From assembly GCF_004571075.1 (NCBI RefSeq), contig NZ_SPQP01000014.1, positions 19,379 through 83,378 on the forward strand: a stretch of DNA of 64,000 bases, given 5' to 3'. The notes beneath the pieces were generated by a model. It did not search any database and had not been told where the DNA came from. It saw only the letters and a list, made by a program, of their open reading frames with translations. Below, piece after piece: positions 23,625 through 34,169 of the stretch. The DNA is from Blastococcus sp. TF02A-35 (GTDB taxonomy: Bacteria; Actinomycetota; Actinomycetes; Mycobacteriales; Geodermatophilaceae). Position numbers and translations under genes: made by a program. Each line of letters starts with the position of its first letter. Position 1 is the stretch's first letter.

Positions 23625-24161
23625 ATGGCCAGCACCGACGAGCAGGGCCGACCCGAGCCGCCGGAGGCCGGGGACGAGGTGGCCACCCTGCTGGGCTTCC
23701 TCGACTTCCACCGCGCGACGCTGGCCTGGAAGACCCGCGGGCTGGGCGCCGAGGGGCTGCGGGCCACGGTCGGCGCCTCGACGCTGACCCTGGGCGGGCT
23801 GCTCAAGCACCTGGCCGTCGTCGAGGACTCCTGGTTCCGGTACCGGCTGCACGGCCGCGGCGAGCGCCCGCGCCAGGGCGGGCCGTGGGACGCCGACCCC
23901 GACCACGACTGGAACTCCGCCGCGGCGGACCCGCCCGAGGACCTGCGGGAGCGGTGGGCGGCGGCGGTGGCCTGCTCACGCGAGCTGGTCGCCGAGGCCC
24001 TCGCCGAGGGCGGCCTGGACCGCCTCGCCGCCGTCCCGGACCGGGACGGCCGGGTGCCGAGCCTCCGCTGGATCGTCGTCCACATGATCGAGGAGTACGC
24101 GCGGCACAACGGCCACGCCGACCTCATCCGCGAGGCGGTCGACGGCGAGGTCGGCGAGTAG
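23625..24161 (+). CDS. DinB-fold protein (DUF664, putative metal-dependent hydrolase/transferase)
   Basis: 178 aa four-helix DinB-like protein, unrelated to polymerase dinB. Metal-site histidines appear in L-L-K-H-L-A-V-V-E-D and V-V-H-M-I-E-E-Y-A-R-H-N-G-H-A-D. Actinobacterial DUF664 members are thought to use mycothiol or related thiols. Ends one base from the converging glpK. Confidence 0.85.
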   Translation: MASTDEQGRPEPPEAGDEVATLLGFLDFHRATLAWKTRGLGAEGLRATVGASTLTLGGLLKHLAVVEDSWFRYRLHGRGERPRQGGPWDADPDHDWNSAAADPPEDLRERWAAAVACSRELVAEALAEGGLDRLAAVPDRDGRVPSLRWIVVHMIEEYARHNGHADLIREAVDGEVGE

Positions 24162-24162
24162 C

Positions 24163-25683
24163 TCAGCTGACGTCGTCGTCCACCCAGTCCAGGCTCTTGG
24201 TGACCGCCTTCTGCCAGTTGCGGTAGTACCGCTCCCGCTCCTCGGGCGCCATCTGCGGCTCCCAGCGCTTGTCCTCGGACCACTTGGCCGTCAGCTCGTC
24301 CAGGTCGCTCCAGAAGCCCACGGCCAGGCCGGCGGCGTAGGCGGCGCCCAGCGCCGTGGTCTCGGCGATCTTCGGCCGGATGACCGGGACGTCGAGCAGG
24401 TCGGCCTGGAACTGCATGAGCAGCTCGTTGCCGACCATCCCGCCGTCCACCCGCAGCTCGGTGAGGTCGACCCCGGAGTCGGCGTTCATCGCGTCGAGGA
24501 CCTCGCGGGTCTGGAAGGCGGTCGCCTCGAGCACCGCGCGGGCGAGGTGGCCGCGGTTGACGAAGCGGGTGAGCCCGACGACGGCGCCGCGGGCGTCGGC
24601 GCGCCAGTGCGGGGCGAACAGCCCGGAGAAGGCCGGCACGAAGTAGGCGCCGCCGTTGTCGTCCACCTCGCGGGCCAGGTCCTCGATCTCGGGGGCGCTG
24701 GAGATCATCTTCAGGTTGTCCCGCACCCACTGGACCAGCGAGCCGGTGACGGCGATCGAGCCCTCCAGCGCGTAGACGGGCTTGGCGTCGCCCAGCTGGT
24801 AGCAGAGGGTGGTGAGCAGGCCGTTCTGCGACGGCACGGCCTCCTCGCCGGTGTTGAGCAGCATGAAGTTGCCGGTGCCGTAGGTGTTCTTGGCCATCCC
24901 GCGCTCGAAGCAGACCTGGCCGAAGGTGGCCGCCTGCTGGTCGCCGAGGGAGCCGGAGATGGGCACGCCGGCGAGGAAGCCGGACCTGCGACCCCGCCCG
25001 TACTCCTCGGAGTTCGACCGGATCTCCGGCAGCATCGCGACGGGGATGCCCATCTCCTCGGCGATGGCCTCGTCCCAGGCGAGCGTCCGGTAGTCCATGA
25101 GCATCGTGCGGGAGGCGTTCGAGACGTCGGTGAGGTGCTGGCCGCCGTCGGGACCGCCGGTCATGTTCCACATGAGCCAGGAGTCGATGGTCCCCATGAG
25201 CAGCTCGCCGTTCTCGGCGCGCTGCCGGGCCCCGTCGACGTGGTCGAGGATCCAGCGGACCTTGGGGCCGGCGAAGTACGTGGCCAGCGGCAGGCCGACC
25301 TTGTCCTTGTAGCGGTCCGCGCCGCCGCCGAGGGCGCCGAGCTCCTCGATGATCTTCCCGGTGCGGGTGTCCTGCCAGACGATCGCGTTGTAGACCGGTT
25401 CTCCGGTCCTCCGGTCCCACACGACCGTGGTCTCGCGCTGGTTGGTGATGCCGATGGCGACGATGTCGTGCGCGCCGGCGTCGCTGCGGGCGATGGCCTG
25501 CCCGACCACCTCGCGGGTGTTGCGCCAGATCTCCATGGCGTCGTGCTCGACCCAGCCGGCCCGCGGGAAGATCTGCTGGTGCTCCTTCTGGCCGACGGAG
25601 ACGACGTTCCCGTCGTGGTCGAAGAGCATGCAGCGGGTGCTGGTCGTGCCCTGGTCGATGGCGGCGACGTACTGGTCTGCCAT
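24163..25683 (-). CDS. glpK: Glycerol kinase
   Basis: 506 aa FGGY kinase making glycerol 3-phosphate. N-terminal [38 protein letters not shown] and the FGGY signature region V-D-G-G-M-V-G-N. Full length for the family. GGAGGAG precedes the ATG. Second gene of glpFK. Confidence 0.97.
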   Translation of the reverse strand: MADQYVAAIDQGTTSTRCMLFDHDGNVVSVGQKEHQQIFPRAGWVEHDAMEIWRNTREVVGQAIARSDAGAHDIVAIGITNQRETTVVWDRRTGEPVYNAIVWQDTRTGKIIEELGALGGGADRYKDKVGLPLATYFAGPKVRWILDHVDGARQRAENGELLMGTIDSWLMWNMTGGPDGGQHLTDVSNASRTMLMDYRTLAWDEAIAEEMGIPVAMLPEIRSNSEEYGRGRRSGFLAGVPISGSLGDQQAATFGQVCFERGMAKNTYGTGNFMLLNTGEEAVPSQNGLLTTLCYQLGDAKPVYALEGSIAVTGSLVQWVRDNLKMISSAPEIEDLAREVDDNGGAYFVPAFSGLFAPHWRADARGAVVGLTRFVNRGHLARAVLEATAFQTREVLDAMNADSGVDLTELRVDGGMVGNELLMQFQADLLDVPVIRPKIAETTALGAAYAAGLAVGFWSDLDELTAKWSEDKRWEPQMAPEERERYYRNWQKAVTKSLDWVDDDVS

Positions 25684-25715
25684 GGGGTCTTCTCCTCCGG
25701 AGCGGACGGACGGCG

Positions 25716-26456
25716 TCAGATCGAGACGTGCGAGAACAGGCCGGCGAGGACCGCGCCCACGAGCGGGCCGACGACGGGCACCCAGGCGTAGCCCCAGTTG
25801 CTGCTGCCCTTTCCCCTGATGGGTAGCACGGCATGCGCCACGCGCGGGCCCAGGTCACGCGCGGGGTTGATGGCGTAGCCGGTCGGGCCGCCGAGCGAGA
25901 CGCCGATGCCGACGACCAGCAGGGCGACCGCCAGGGGGCCGACCTCGGTGGGTGTGTCACCGAAGCGGAGCACGACGTAGACCAGGACGAACGTGCCGAT
26001 CACCTCGGTGAGCACGTTGTCCGGGATGCTGCGGATCGCGGGCGCGGTCGAGAAGGTGCCGAGGGCGGCGCCCGGCTCGTTCTCCGGGTCGTCGTAGTGC
26101 CGGCGGTAGGCCGCCCACGCGCAGACGGCGCCGGCGAAGGCGCCCAGGAGCTGGGCGACGACGTAGACGGCCGTGCTCGCCCAGGTGACGGGCACGCCGG
26201 GGGCGTACTCGTCGACGCCGCTGGCCCAGAGGCCGACGGTGATCGCCGGGTTGATGTGCGCCCCGGAGCTGGCGCCCACGTACACGCCGGCGAAGACGGC
26301 CAGCCCCCAGCCGAACGCGATCGTGAGGATGCCGCCGGCGTTGCCGTAGGTCTTCACCAGGCTCACGTTGGCGACCACGCCCACGCCGAGCAGCATCAGG
26401 ACGAACGTGCCGGCGAGCTCGCTGCCGAAGACGGTCCACAGGCCGAGGGGCTCCAC
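25716..26456 (-). CDS. glpF: Glycerol facilitator (aquaglyceroporin)
   Basis: 246 aa MIP channel with six membrane helices and two NPA loops (H-I-N-P-A-I-T-V and [11 protein letters not shown]). The Asp after the second NPA-R is typical of glycerol channels. GTG 26456 is supported by GGAGGAGG seven bases upstream. 32 bases before glpK. Confidence 0.95.
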   Translation of the reverse strand: MEPLGLWTVFGSELAGTFVLMLLGVGVVANVSLVKTYGNAGGILTIAFGWGLAVFAGVYVGASSGAHINPAITVGLWASGVDEYAPGVPVTWASTAVYVVAQLLGAFAGAVCAWAAYRRHYDDPENEPGAALGTFSTAPAIRSIPDNVLTEVIGTFVLVYVVLRFGDTPTEVGPLAVALLVVGIGVSLGGPTGYAINPARDLGPRVAHAVLPIRGKGSSNWGYAWVPVVGPLVGAVLAGLFSHVSI

Positions 26457-26580
26457 GCCGGTGCCTCCTCCGCGTCGTGGTGCGGCGTCCGGGACGGCTC
26501 CGCGGGGGGGATCCGGGCCTGGCTGGTCCTGTGACCGTAGCCACACCCCAGGGCCGCGGCAACGGGGTGCCGCCCCGCGC

Positions 26581-28317
26581 TCAGCCCTCCGTGAGCGCCG
26601 CGGCCGGCAGCCAGTCGGCGTCCAGCAGCTCGGCGATCTCCTGGAGGGACGCGGTGTCCGCGCCCGCCGTGGAGCCGCTCACCGCCAGCCGCTCCACCAT
26701 CACCTTCGCCACCTGCTCCTCGACGGTGTCCGCGGCGAACGCCACCCGCCACGGCGAGGTCCTCCCGTCGCGGTGCGTGCGCCCGGTGACCTGCCGCGCC
26801 TGGATGCCGGAGAACCGCGGCTGGTGAAAGAGCCCCACCCTGGGCGTCTCCGAGGCGTGCGAGCCGCCGGGCAGCAGCTCGCCGGCGTGCAGGCTGATCG
26901 ACGCCGTCACCGTGAACACGCAGACCGCCGCCTCGCCCCGCTGGAACCGGAGCCGCTCGGCCTCGACGTCGAACCGGTCGCGACCGAAGATCGCCGCCAC
27001 CGGGATGCCGGCGTCGAGCAGCGCCTCGCGGATGGGGTCGGCTGCCGTCTCCACGAACTCGACCGAGACGGCGACCTGCCGCTCCGCCTCGACCTGGGCC
27101 TTCACCCAGTCGACGGTCGCCTGCACGCGGATCAGCCCGGCCTTCTGCCGGAACCGCAGCAGCGCCGCCCGGCCGCGGGCGGTCTGTCGGCCGCGGCGGG
27201 CCAGCTGCATCTCGGCGCGGAACTCCGACCACTCCGCCTCGTAGCGGGCGCGCTCGGCCGGTGTAAGCAGGACCGGCGTGCCGGTCACCGACACCGGGCC
27301 CCACGGGGCGGGCCGGTGCAGCGTGGCGGGCGGGTCGGCGTCGGCCAGCCAGGACTGCAGCCGCGCCAGGTCGGCCCGCCGGGCGTCGGGGTCCTCGGTC
27401 CACTGCCAGCCGTAGCGGCCACGTTCCACGTGGAACCCGTGCCGGTCCAGCGCCTTGGGCAGGTCCGCCCACTCCTTGATCGGCTCCCCGTGCCGGGCGG
27501 CGAGCTCCGGCGCCAGGTAGGGCAGCTCCAGCGGGGTGTGCGCGGGTGTCGCGGTCGCGGCCAGCACGTACGGGGTGTCCTTCACCCGGGCGGCGCCGGA
27601 GACCGCCTTCCAGTGCTTCCAGCGCTGCGTCGTCGTGTGCCGGACCATGTGCGCCTCGTCGGCGACGACGACGTCGAACCGCAGCGTGGCGACCTTGCCC
27701 AGCCGGTCCCAGGTGGTGACGCACCAGCGCAGCCCGCCGTCGCCGAACCCGGCGATCGAGCGGGCCCAGTGCGGGATGGTGATCGCGGCCGGCCGGTCGG
27801 CGACCACCAGCACGGTGCGGACCGGCCGCTGGGCGGCGATCTCGTGCACGGCCAGGATCGCCGTCCCGGTCTTGCCCACGCCGGGGTCGTCGCCCAGCAG
27901 GAAGACCCGGCCGCCCGCTGCGGCGTGCGCGGCCACGACCGCGGCGCCGGCCTCCTGCGGCTCGCGCGGCACCAGGGCCGGCGTGACCGGCAGCGGGCGC
28001 GGCGTCTCGTTCAGCTCGTCCTCGAGGAACCGCTCCAGGCTGTACGCGGGCGGGTCGTAGGGCGCCAGCTCCGGCGGCAGCTCGCGGCCCACCCAGACAT
28101 GGGCCTGCAGCTCGGGATGCCAGACGGCGCCGGGCGCCGGGGCGCGGAACGGCACGGCCAGCACCCACACCCGCTCCCCCGGCCCGGCGGTGGGCGGCTC
28201 CGGTGCGGCCTTCCTCGTGGCCGCCTTCCGCGGTGCGGCCTTCCGGGTGCGGCTGCTCGTGGCGGTGGTCCTGGTACTGCGGCTGCTGGTGCTCGTGCTC
28301 CGCCGTCGTCCTGGCAT
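26581..28317 (-). CDS. SNF2-like DEAD/DEAH helicase
   Basis: 578 aa. The first ~40 residues are a Lys/Arg/Ser/Thr-rich tail likely to bind nucleic acid. Helicase motifs follow: G-D-D-P-G-V-G-K-T (Walker A, about residue 142), V-A-D-E-A-H (DEAH), A-A-T-A-T-P (motif III) and Q-V-T-G-R-T-H-R-D-G (motif VI). No extra nuclease domain is visible. Role unknown; such stand-alone helicases occur in phage and genome-maintenance settings. It contains a parS-like 14-mer at 27423-27436. Confidence 0.85.
   Translation of the reverse strand: MPGRRRSTSTSSRSTRTTATSSRTRKAAPRKAATRKAAPEPPTAGPGERVWVLAVPFRAPAPGAVWHPELQAHVWVGRELPPELAPYDPPAYSLERFLEDELNETPRPLPVTPALVPREPQEAGAAVVAAHAAAGGRVFLLGDDPGVGKTGTAILAVHEIAAQRPVRTVLVVADRPAAITIPHWARSIAGFGDGGLRWCVTTWDRLGKVATLRFDVVVADEAHMVRHTTTQRWKHWKAVSGAARVKDTPYVLAATATPAHTPLELPYLAPELAARHGEPIKEWADLPKALDRHGFHVERGRYGWQWTEDPDARRADLARLQSWLADADPPATLHRPAPWGPVSVTGTPVLLTPAERARYEAEWSEFRAEMQLARRGRQTARGRAALLRFRQKAGLIRVQATVDWVKAQVEAERQVAVSVEFVETAADPIREALLDAGIPVAAIFGRDRFDVEAERLRFQRGEAAVCVFTVTASISLHAGELLPGGSHASETPRVGLFHQPRFSGIQARQVTGRTHRDGRTSPWRVAFAADTVEEQVAKVMVERLAVSGSTAGADTASLQEIAELLDADWLPAAALTEG
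27423..27436. other. parS-like ParB-binding palindrome
   Basis: GTTCCACGTGGAAC, a perfect 14-bp palindrome inside the helicase gene (encodes F-H-V-E in the reading frame). It differs from the classical GTTTCACGTGAAAC by one symmetric pair. An identical copy is at 50319-50332. Confidence 0.65.
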
Positions 28318-28388
28318 GCGTCGGTGCTCCCCCTCGTCCCCGGCACGGTATGCCGCGGCACCGACGGCCCGTCTGGTGGAATCGCCGG

Positions 28389-29240
28389 GTGACCGAGGAG
28401 ACCGCCGCCGACGAGCGCCTGGCGGCGCGCACCCTGGGGGAGGCCGGCTCGCGGGTCGTCTTCGTGCACGGCCTGTTCGGCCAGGGCAAGAACTGGACCA
28501 CGATCGCGAAGGGGCTCTCCGACGGGCACCGGGTGACGCTGGTCGACCTGCCCAACCACGGCCACTCCCCCTGGACCGAGCGGGTCGACTACCTCGACAT
28601 GGCCGGGCTCGTCGCCGCCGAGCTCGAGTCCTTCGGCGAGCCGGTCACCCTGGTCGGCCACTCGATGGGCGGCAAGGTGGCGATGCAGCTGGCTCTGCGC
28701 CGGCCGGAGCTGCTGCGCGCGCTGGTCGTCGTCGACATCGCCCCGGTCGAGTACCCCCTGCAGGGCGGGCGGACCGAGGACCCCGACGAGGAGGCCTCGC
28801 CGTTCGAGGAGTTCATCGCCGCCATGCGCGCGGTGGACCTGGAGTCGCTGAGGACCCGCGAGGACGCCGACGCCGCGCTGAAGGCCGCCGTCCCCAGCCG
28901 CATGGTGCGCAGCTTCCTGCTGCAGAGCCTGGTGCGCGAGGGGCTGGGGGCCGACGGGCGCTGGCGCTGGCGGCTGAACCTGGAGCTCCTGGCGCGTGAC
29001 CTGGGCGAGCTGCGGCGCTTCCCCGACCCGCCGGCGGGCGCCACCTACGACGGGCCGGTGCTGTGGGTCGCCGGGGCGAACTCGCACTACGTGCTGCCCG
29101 AGGACCGCGCCCGCATGGACGAGCTGTTCCCGACCACCCGCCTGGTGCGGATCAAGAACGCCGGGCACTGGGTGCACTCCGAGCAGCCGGAGGTCTTCCT
29201 GGAGACGCTGCGCAGGTTCCTCGCGGCGGTCGAGGAGTGA
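28389..29240 (+). CDS. Alpha/beta-hydrolase (YbfF-like esterase)
   Basis: 283 aa. [12 protein letters not shown] oxyanion region, D-L-P-N-H-G-H-S, nucleophile G-H-S-M-G-G (about residue 98), catalytic acid in the C-terminal core and His in N-A-G-H-W-V-H-S. Similar to esterase YbfF-type enzymes; natural substrate not inferable. GTG 28389 begins after the divergent helicase promoter region. Confidence 0.9.
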   Translation: MTEETAADERLAARTLGEAGSRVVFVHGLFGQGKNWTTIAKGLSDGHRVTLVDLPNHGHSPWTERVDYLDMAGLVAAELESFGEPVTLVGHSMGGKVAMQLALRRPELLRALVVVDIAPVEYPLQGGRTEDPDEEASPFEEFIAAMRAVDLESLRTREDADAALKAAVPSRMVRSFLLQSLVREGLGADGRWRWRLNLELLARDLGELRRFPDPPAGATYDGPVLWVAGANSHYVLPEDRARMDELFPTTRLVRIKNAGHWVHSEQPEVFLETLRRFLAAVEE

Positions 29241-29572
29241 CCGTCGCCCGGTCGCTGGCGCTCTTCGCGCTCGCGGCGCTGGCCGAGATCGGCGGGGCCT
29301 GGCTGGTCTGGCAGGGGGTGCGCGAGCACCGCGGCTGGGCGTGGATCGGCGCGGGCGTGATCGCGCTCGGGCTGTACGGGTTCGTCGCCACGCTCCAGCC
29401 GGACGCGAACTTCGGCCGGATCCTCGCCGCCTACGGAGGCGTCTTCGTCGCCGGCTCGCTGGCCTGGGGCATGGTCGTGGACGGCTTCCGGCCCGACCGG
29501 TGGGACGTCGTGGGCGCGCTGGTCTGCCTGGTCGGCGTCGCGGTCATCATGTACGCCCCGCGGGGCGCGTGA
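29237..29572 (+). CDS. YnfA/UPF0060-family small membrane protein
   Basis: 111 aa with four membrane helices. [13 protein letters not shown] and [19 protein letters not shown] are UPF0060 signatures (SMR-like drug/metabolite transporter fold). GTG overlaps the hydrolase stop (GTGA). Confidence 0.9.
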   Translation: MTVARSLALFALAALAEIGGAWLVWQGVREHRGWAWIGAGVIALGLYGFVATLQPDANFGRILAAYGGVFVAGSLAWGMVVDGFRPDRWDVVGALVCLVGVAVIMYAPRGA

Positions 29573-29644
29573 GCTGCAGGATCCCGCTCCATCTGGGTGG
29601 CGCACTGGTTGCGAGACGCATCAAGTCCTATCGTCCCCAGGGCC

Positions 29645-32414
29645 ATGGAGAACACGGGGGACATCACCCAGCTCGCCGCTGAGCAGCGGGCGCGCGTGCT
29701 GATCGACCGCCAGCTGCGTGCCGCCGGCTGGGAGGTCCAGGACCGGAACAAGGCCAACCTGTCGTTCCCCGGGGTCGCGGTTCGTGAGGCGGTCATGGCG
29801 CCGGGCCACGGCCGGGCGGACTACCTGCTCTACGTGGACAAGCGCGCTGTCGGTGTCATCGAGGCCAAGCCGGAGGGGACGACGCTGTCCGGCGTCGAGT
29901 GGCAGTCCGCGCGGTACGCGACCGGGCTGCCGCCGGCCGTGCGTCTCAAGGCGCTCACGCTGGACGACCGGCTGCCGTTCGTGTTCGAGGCGTCCGGCTC
30001 GGAGGTGCACCTCACCAACGGTTACGACCCGGTACCCCGGGCCCGGCGCGTGTTCAGCTTCCCGCGGCCCGAGACGCTGGCCCGCACGATCCGGGAGGCG
30101 GAGGCCGATCCCGCTGCAGCCACCTGGCGCGCGCGGGTCCGGTCGATGCCGCCGCTCCTCACGGAGGGCTTGCGACCGGCGCAGATCACGGCCATCGAGG
30201 GGATCGAGCGGTCGCTGGCCGAGCAGCGGTACAGCCGGTCGCTGGTCCAGATGGCGACCGGGGCCGGGAAGACCTACACCGCCGTCACCACCTGCTACCG
30301 GCTGCTCAAGCACGGCGGCTTCCGGCGGATCCTCTTCCTGGTCGACCGGAACAACCTCGGCAGCCAGACGCTGGCGGAGTTCCAGAACTACGCCACGCCC
30401 GACGACGGCCGGCGGCTGACCGAGATCTACAACGTCAACGCCCTGACCAGCGCGGGGATGCTGGACTCCTCGTCGATCGTGGTCTCGACGATTCAGCGGG
30501 TCTACGCCGCGCTGCAGGGCCGGACGGTCGAGGACGTCGACGACCCGGGCGTGGACAACTACGTCCCGGACGCGCCGGTCGACGTCTCCTACAACCCGCA
30601 GATGCCGCCGGAGGCCTTCGACCTGGTCATCGTCGACGAGGCGCACCGGTCGATCTACGGCGTCTGGCGGGGCGTGCTCGAGTACTTCGACGCGCACATC
30701 GTGGGGCTCACCGCGACGCCGGTGAAGCAGACGTTCGGCTTCTTCCAGCAGAACCTGGTCTCGGAGTACACCTACGCCGAGTCCGTGGCGGACAATGTGA
30801 ACGTCGACTTCGACGTCTACCGGATCAAGACGCAGATCTCGGACGCCGGCGCGACGATCGAGGCGGGCACCGTCATCCCGAAGGTCGACCGCCGGACGCG
30901 TGTGCAGCGGTACGAGTCCTTGGACGACGACGTCACGTACACCGCGACCCAACTGGACCGGGCGGTGACGGCGAAGAACCAGATCCGGTTGGTGCTCGAG
31001 ACTTTCCGGGACCGGTTGTTCACCGAGATCTTCCCGGGCCGGTCGACCGTGCCGAAGACGCTGATCTTCTGCAAGGACGACAACCACGCCGAAGAGGTCG
31101 TGACGGCGGTCCGCGAGGTGTTCGGCCAGGGGAACGACTTCGCAGCGAAGATCACCTACAACGCCAAGGACCCGAAGGGCGCGCTCAAGGCGTTCCGGAC
31201 CTCGCCGACCCTCCGTGTGGCGGTGACCGTGGACATGATCGCGACCGGGACCGACGTCCGGCCGCTGGAGTGCGTGTTCTTCATGCGGGACGTGCGCTCG
31301 GCGTCCTACTTCGAGCAGATGAAAGGGCCGCGGGTCCCGGACCATCGCCCCTACGGACTTCCAGCTGGTGACGCCGGACGCGGAGACCAAGACCCGGTTC
31401 GTGCTGGTGGACGCCGTGGGTGTCACGGAGCACCCGCACGTGGACGCGACGCCGCTGGAGCGGAAGAAGTCGGTCTCGCTCAGCCGGCTGCTGGACAAGG
31501 CCGGGATGTACGAGCTGGACGAGGACGAGACGGCGTCGCTGGCGTCCCGGCTCGCGAAGCTGGAACTCGATCTCACCCCGGCCGAGCGCGCCGAGCTCGA
31601 CGAGGTGGCCGGTGGGTCGATGCGGTCGATCGTCCAGGGGCTCGTGCACGCCGTGGACCCCGATGAGCAGGCCACGGCGATCGCTGCTCGACCCGACGAC
31701 CCGGCGGGGGCGGTGCAGGACCTGCTCGATGCGGCGCTGGAGCCGCTGGCGTCACGTCCCGAGCTGCGGGAGCGGATCAAGGAGCTGCGCCGCCAGCACG
31801 ACCAGCTGATCGACGACGTGACCCCGGACGTGCTGATCGATGCCGGCGGTGTCGTGGACACCGCGAAGGCGCGATCCGTCGTGACGTCGTGGAAGGCGTA
31901 CCTGGAGGAGCACCGCAGCGAGATCACGGCGCTGGAGCTGCTGTACTCGCAGCCCGGGGACAAGAGCGTGACGTTCACCGAGCTCCGCGAGCTGGCCGAC
32001 CGGATCAAGCGACCGCCGCACAACTGGACGCCGGACCTGATCTGGGCGGCGTACGAGGCGATCGAGGTCGGCAAGGTCACCCACGCCGACCGGCACACGG
32101 TGACGGATCTGGTGTCGCTCGTGAGGTTCACTCTGGGGGCCGACGACCGCCTCGAGCCCTTCGCCACGAAGGTGACCGAGCGGTACCGGGCGTGGCTGAC
32201 GCAGCAGGAGCAGGCCGGAGCGGCCTTCACCGAGCGCCAGCGCTGGTGGCTGGACCGGATGGCCGACGTGATCGCCGCGTCGGCCGGCATCACGGAGGAC
32301 GACCTGGACAACGTGCCCTTCACCGAGCACGGCGGAGTCGACGGCCTGATCCGCGACCTCGGCGACAAGGCGGCCGTGTACCTCGCCGACCTCAACCGCG
32401 AGCTGACGGCGTGA
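29645..32414 (+). pseudogene. hsdR: Type I restriction enzyme subunit R, frameshifted
   Basis: 922 aa if the frame is restored. N-terminal nuclease domain (G-R-A-D-Y-L-L-Y...G-V-I-E-A-K, a PD-ExK core), then helicase motor: M-A-T-G-A-G-K-T (about residue 205), V-D-E-A-H-R-S-I-Y-G, L-T-A-T-P, and V-D-M-I-A-T-G-T-D-V. After Y-F-E-Q-M-K-G the frame breaks at motif VI: one extra base in the GGGCCG at 31325-31330. Dropping one C gives R-G-S-R-T-I-A-P-T-D-F-Q-L-V-T-P-D-A, joining the second frame (31368-32414). Either a real inactivating mutation or a sequencing/assembly error. hsdS overlaps by GTGA. Confidence 0.88.
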
Positions 32415-33700
32415 GCGGGGTCCCCGCGGGCTGGCGGGAGCTCTCGCTATCTCAGATCGCCGAGGGTGGCGTGTTCAGCGACGGTGACTGGGTTGAATCG
32501 AAAGATCAAGACGCCGCCGGCACCGTCCGGTTGACGCAGCTCGCGGACGTAGGTACCGCCCGCTTCAGGGATCGTTCGGACCGGTGGATGCGTCCGGATC
32601 AGGTCGCAGCCGTTCGCGGAACGCTGCTGAAGCCTGGTGATGTGCTGATCGCCCGAATGCCAGACCCGATCGGCCGAGCATGCTTGTTCCCTTCCGGTAT
32701 GCCCTATGAGGCGGTGACGGCAGTAGACGTTGCGATCCTTCGAATCGCACGTCTGGACATCGACCCCGCATATGTCATGTGGGGTATCAACTCCCCCGGA
32801 TTCCATGCCCGCGTGGTTGCACAGCAGTCAGGTACAACGCGGAAGCGAATCTCGCGGAAGAAGCTCGCGGCGTTGACGTTGCCCGTGCCGCCGTTGCCCG
32901 AGCAGCAGCGCATCGTCGAACTGCTGGAGGACCACCTCTCCCGCCTCGACGCCGCACGGGACTACGTGGCCGCGGTGGGTGCACGTACGGCTGCTCTGGC
33001 GGCATCCGCACTGGCGGCGGCACTCAGTCGGAGCTCGGCGAGAACGGTGCAGCTCGCGGAGGTCTTGTCTCAGCCAATCGCGAACGGTCGGTCAGTGCCG
33101 TCGCACCACGAGGGCTTCCCCGTGCTCCGTCTGACGGCGCTCAAATCCGGTCGAGTCGACCTCGGACAGAGGAAGTCGGGGGCCTGGACCGCGGAGGAGG
33201 CAGCCCCCTTCCTCGTGCGCCAGGGTGACTTCATGGTGGCTCGCGGAAATGGGAGCATCCGCCTCGTTGGAGGCGGCGGGCTGGTGCCTGCTGTACCCGA
33301 GCCTGTTGCGTTTCCAGACACCATGATGAGAGTCAGAATCGATGAGACGCTCATGTCCGCGGAGTTCCTCTCTCTTGTGTGGAACTCACCTATCGTTCGC
33401 CGACAGATCGAATCTCAAGCACGAACGACCGCGGGGATCTATAAGGTCAACCAGAAGCAGCTCGCTGCAATCCAGCTCCCCTTGCCGTCGATCGGCGATC
33501 AGCAGTCGATCATCCGATCCGTGGGCGTCTTGACCGAAGGCGCAGTCCGCCTTGAGGCAGCAGCTTGGACCGCGGCGGCAAGAGAAGCGGCGCTCCGCCG
33601 GGCCCTCCTCGCGGCTGCCTTCTCGGGGCGGCTGACTGGGGCCCGCGCCAACACGGTGCGTGGCGAGGGGCTGGCGGAGCGCCGTGCCGGCCTGGGGTGA
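32411..33700 (+). CDS. hsdS: Type I restriction-modification specificity subunit S
   Basis: 429 aa with two target-recognition domains (about 1-150 and 205-350), each followed by a helical spacer: L-P-E-Q-Q-R-I-V-E-L-L-E-D-H-L-S-R-L-D in the middle and I-G-D-Q-Q-S-I-I-R-S near the end. It determines the bipartite DNA target for HsdM/HsdR. Base composition drops here relative to the flanks, typical of exchangeable hsdS genes. GTG overlaps the hsdR stop. Confidence 0.93.
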   Translation: MSGVPAGWRELSLSQIAEGGVFSDGDWVESKDQDAAGTVRLTQLADVGTARFRDRSDRWMRPDQVAAVRGTLLKPGDVLIARMPDPIGRACLFPSGMPYEAVTAVDVAILRIARLDIDPAYVMWGINSPGFHARVVAQQSGTTRKRISRKKLAALTLPVPPLPEQQRIVELLEDHLSRLDAARDYVAAVGARTAALAASALAAALSRSSARTVQLAEVLSQPIANGRSVPSHHEGFPVLRLTALKSGRVDLGQRKSGAWTAEEAAPFLVRQGDFMVARGNGSIRLVGGGGLVPAVPEPVAFPDTMMRVRIDETLMSAEFLSLVWNSPIVRRQIESQARTTAGIYKVNQKQLAAIQLPLPSIGDQQSIIRSVGVLTEGAVRLEAAAWTAAAREAALRRALLAAAFSGRLTGARANTVRGEGLAERRAGLG

Positions 33701-34169
33701 ATTCTCGATTGCGCAGGCTCGCCATCTGTTGAGTGGCCGGGCCAACGCGCTCGTCATCGGGCCAGTCGTTTGGACAGCAATCAATGGCGCCTGGCGTGGC
33801 CGGGTCGAGTGCCTTGTGGCGAACATGCCTGGATGCGCTGTCGTGCTCGAGATCCAAATACGGCCTTCGCGACCGAGTGAACCCACTGTCGTCCTCAATC
33901 TCAACGGCTCCCTGTGCCGTCGCGTTGACGTCAACGGTGCCCACCGCGTCGGCCCTCGCTTGAAGAGATGGACGCACGTGCAGGGGCGGGACAGCTCCGA
34001 CGAGCCCGATCGGCTGATGCCTGACCCGCCCGAGTGGTTCCCCGACGTGCCGTTTGGCTCGGTGGTCTCACCGGACGCCTACCATCAGGTGTTCGTCGCG
34101 GCGGCAAGACTCTTCCAGATCGAAACCTCCGGCCTGAACTGGGACGATCCACCTGAGGAGGCGCCATGA
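33684..34169 (+). CDS. Unknown protein embedded in the RM locus
   Basis: 161 aa from GTG 33684, overlapping the end of hsdS (an in-frame GTG at 33660 would extend it). Not recognised. Mostly beta-rich (V-I-G-P-V-V-W-T-A-I-N-G-A-W-R-G-R-V-E-C) with Pro/Asp-rich tail (M-P-D-P-P-E-W-F-P-D-V-P-F). No membrane segment. Its stop overlaps the next gene by ATGA, so the two likely act as a pair. Confidence 0.65.
   Translation: MPAWGEFSIAQARHLLSGRANALVIGPVVWTAINGAWRGRVECLVANMPGCAVVLEIQIRPSRPSEPTVVLNLNGSLCRRVDVNGAHRVGPRLKRWTHVQGRDSSDEPDRLMPDPPEWFPDVPFGSVVSPDAYHQVFVAAARLFQIETSGLNWDDPPEEAP

Noticed and set aside
29573..29644. tRNA-type attachment site at the RM island edge
   Set aside because: No cloverleaf or flanking direct repeat was found; the island boundary is not defined by a recognisable att site.
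29621..32395. Long minus-strand frame opposite hsdR
   Set aside because: Shadow of hsdR; no recognisable motifs and the plus strand carries unmistakable helicase and nuclease motifs.
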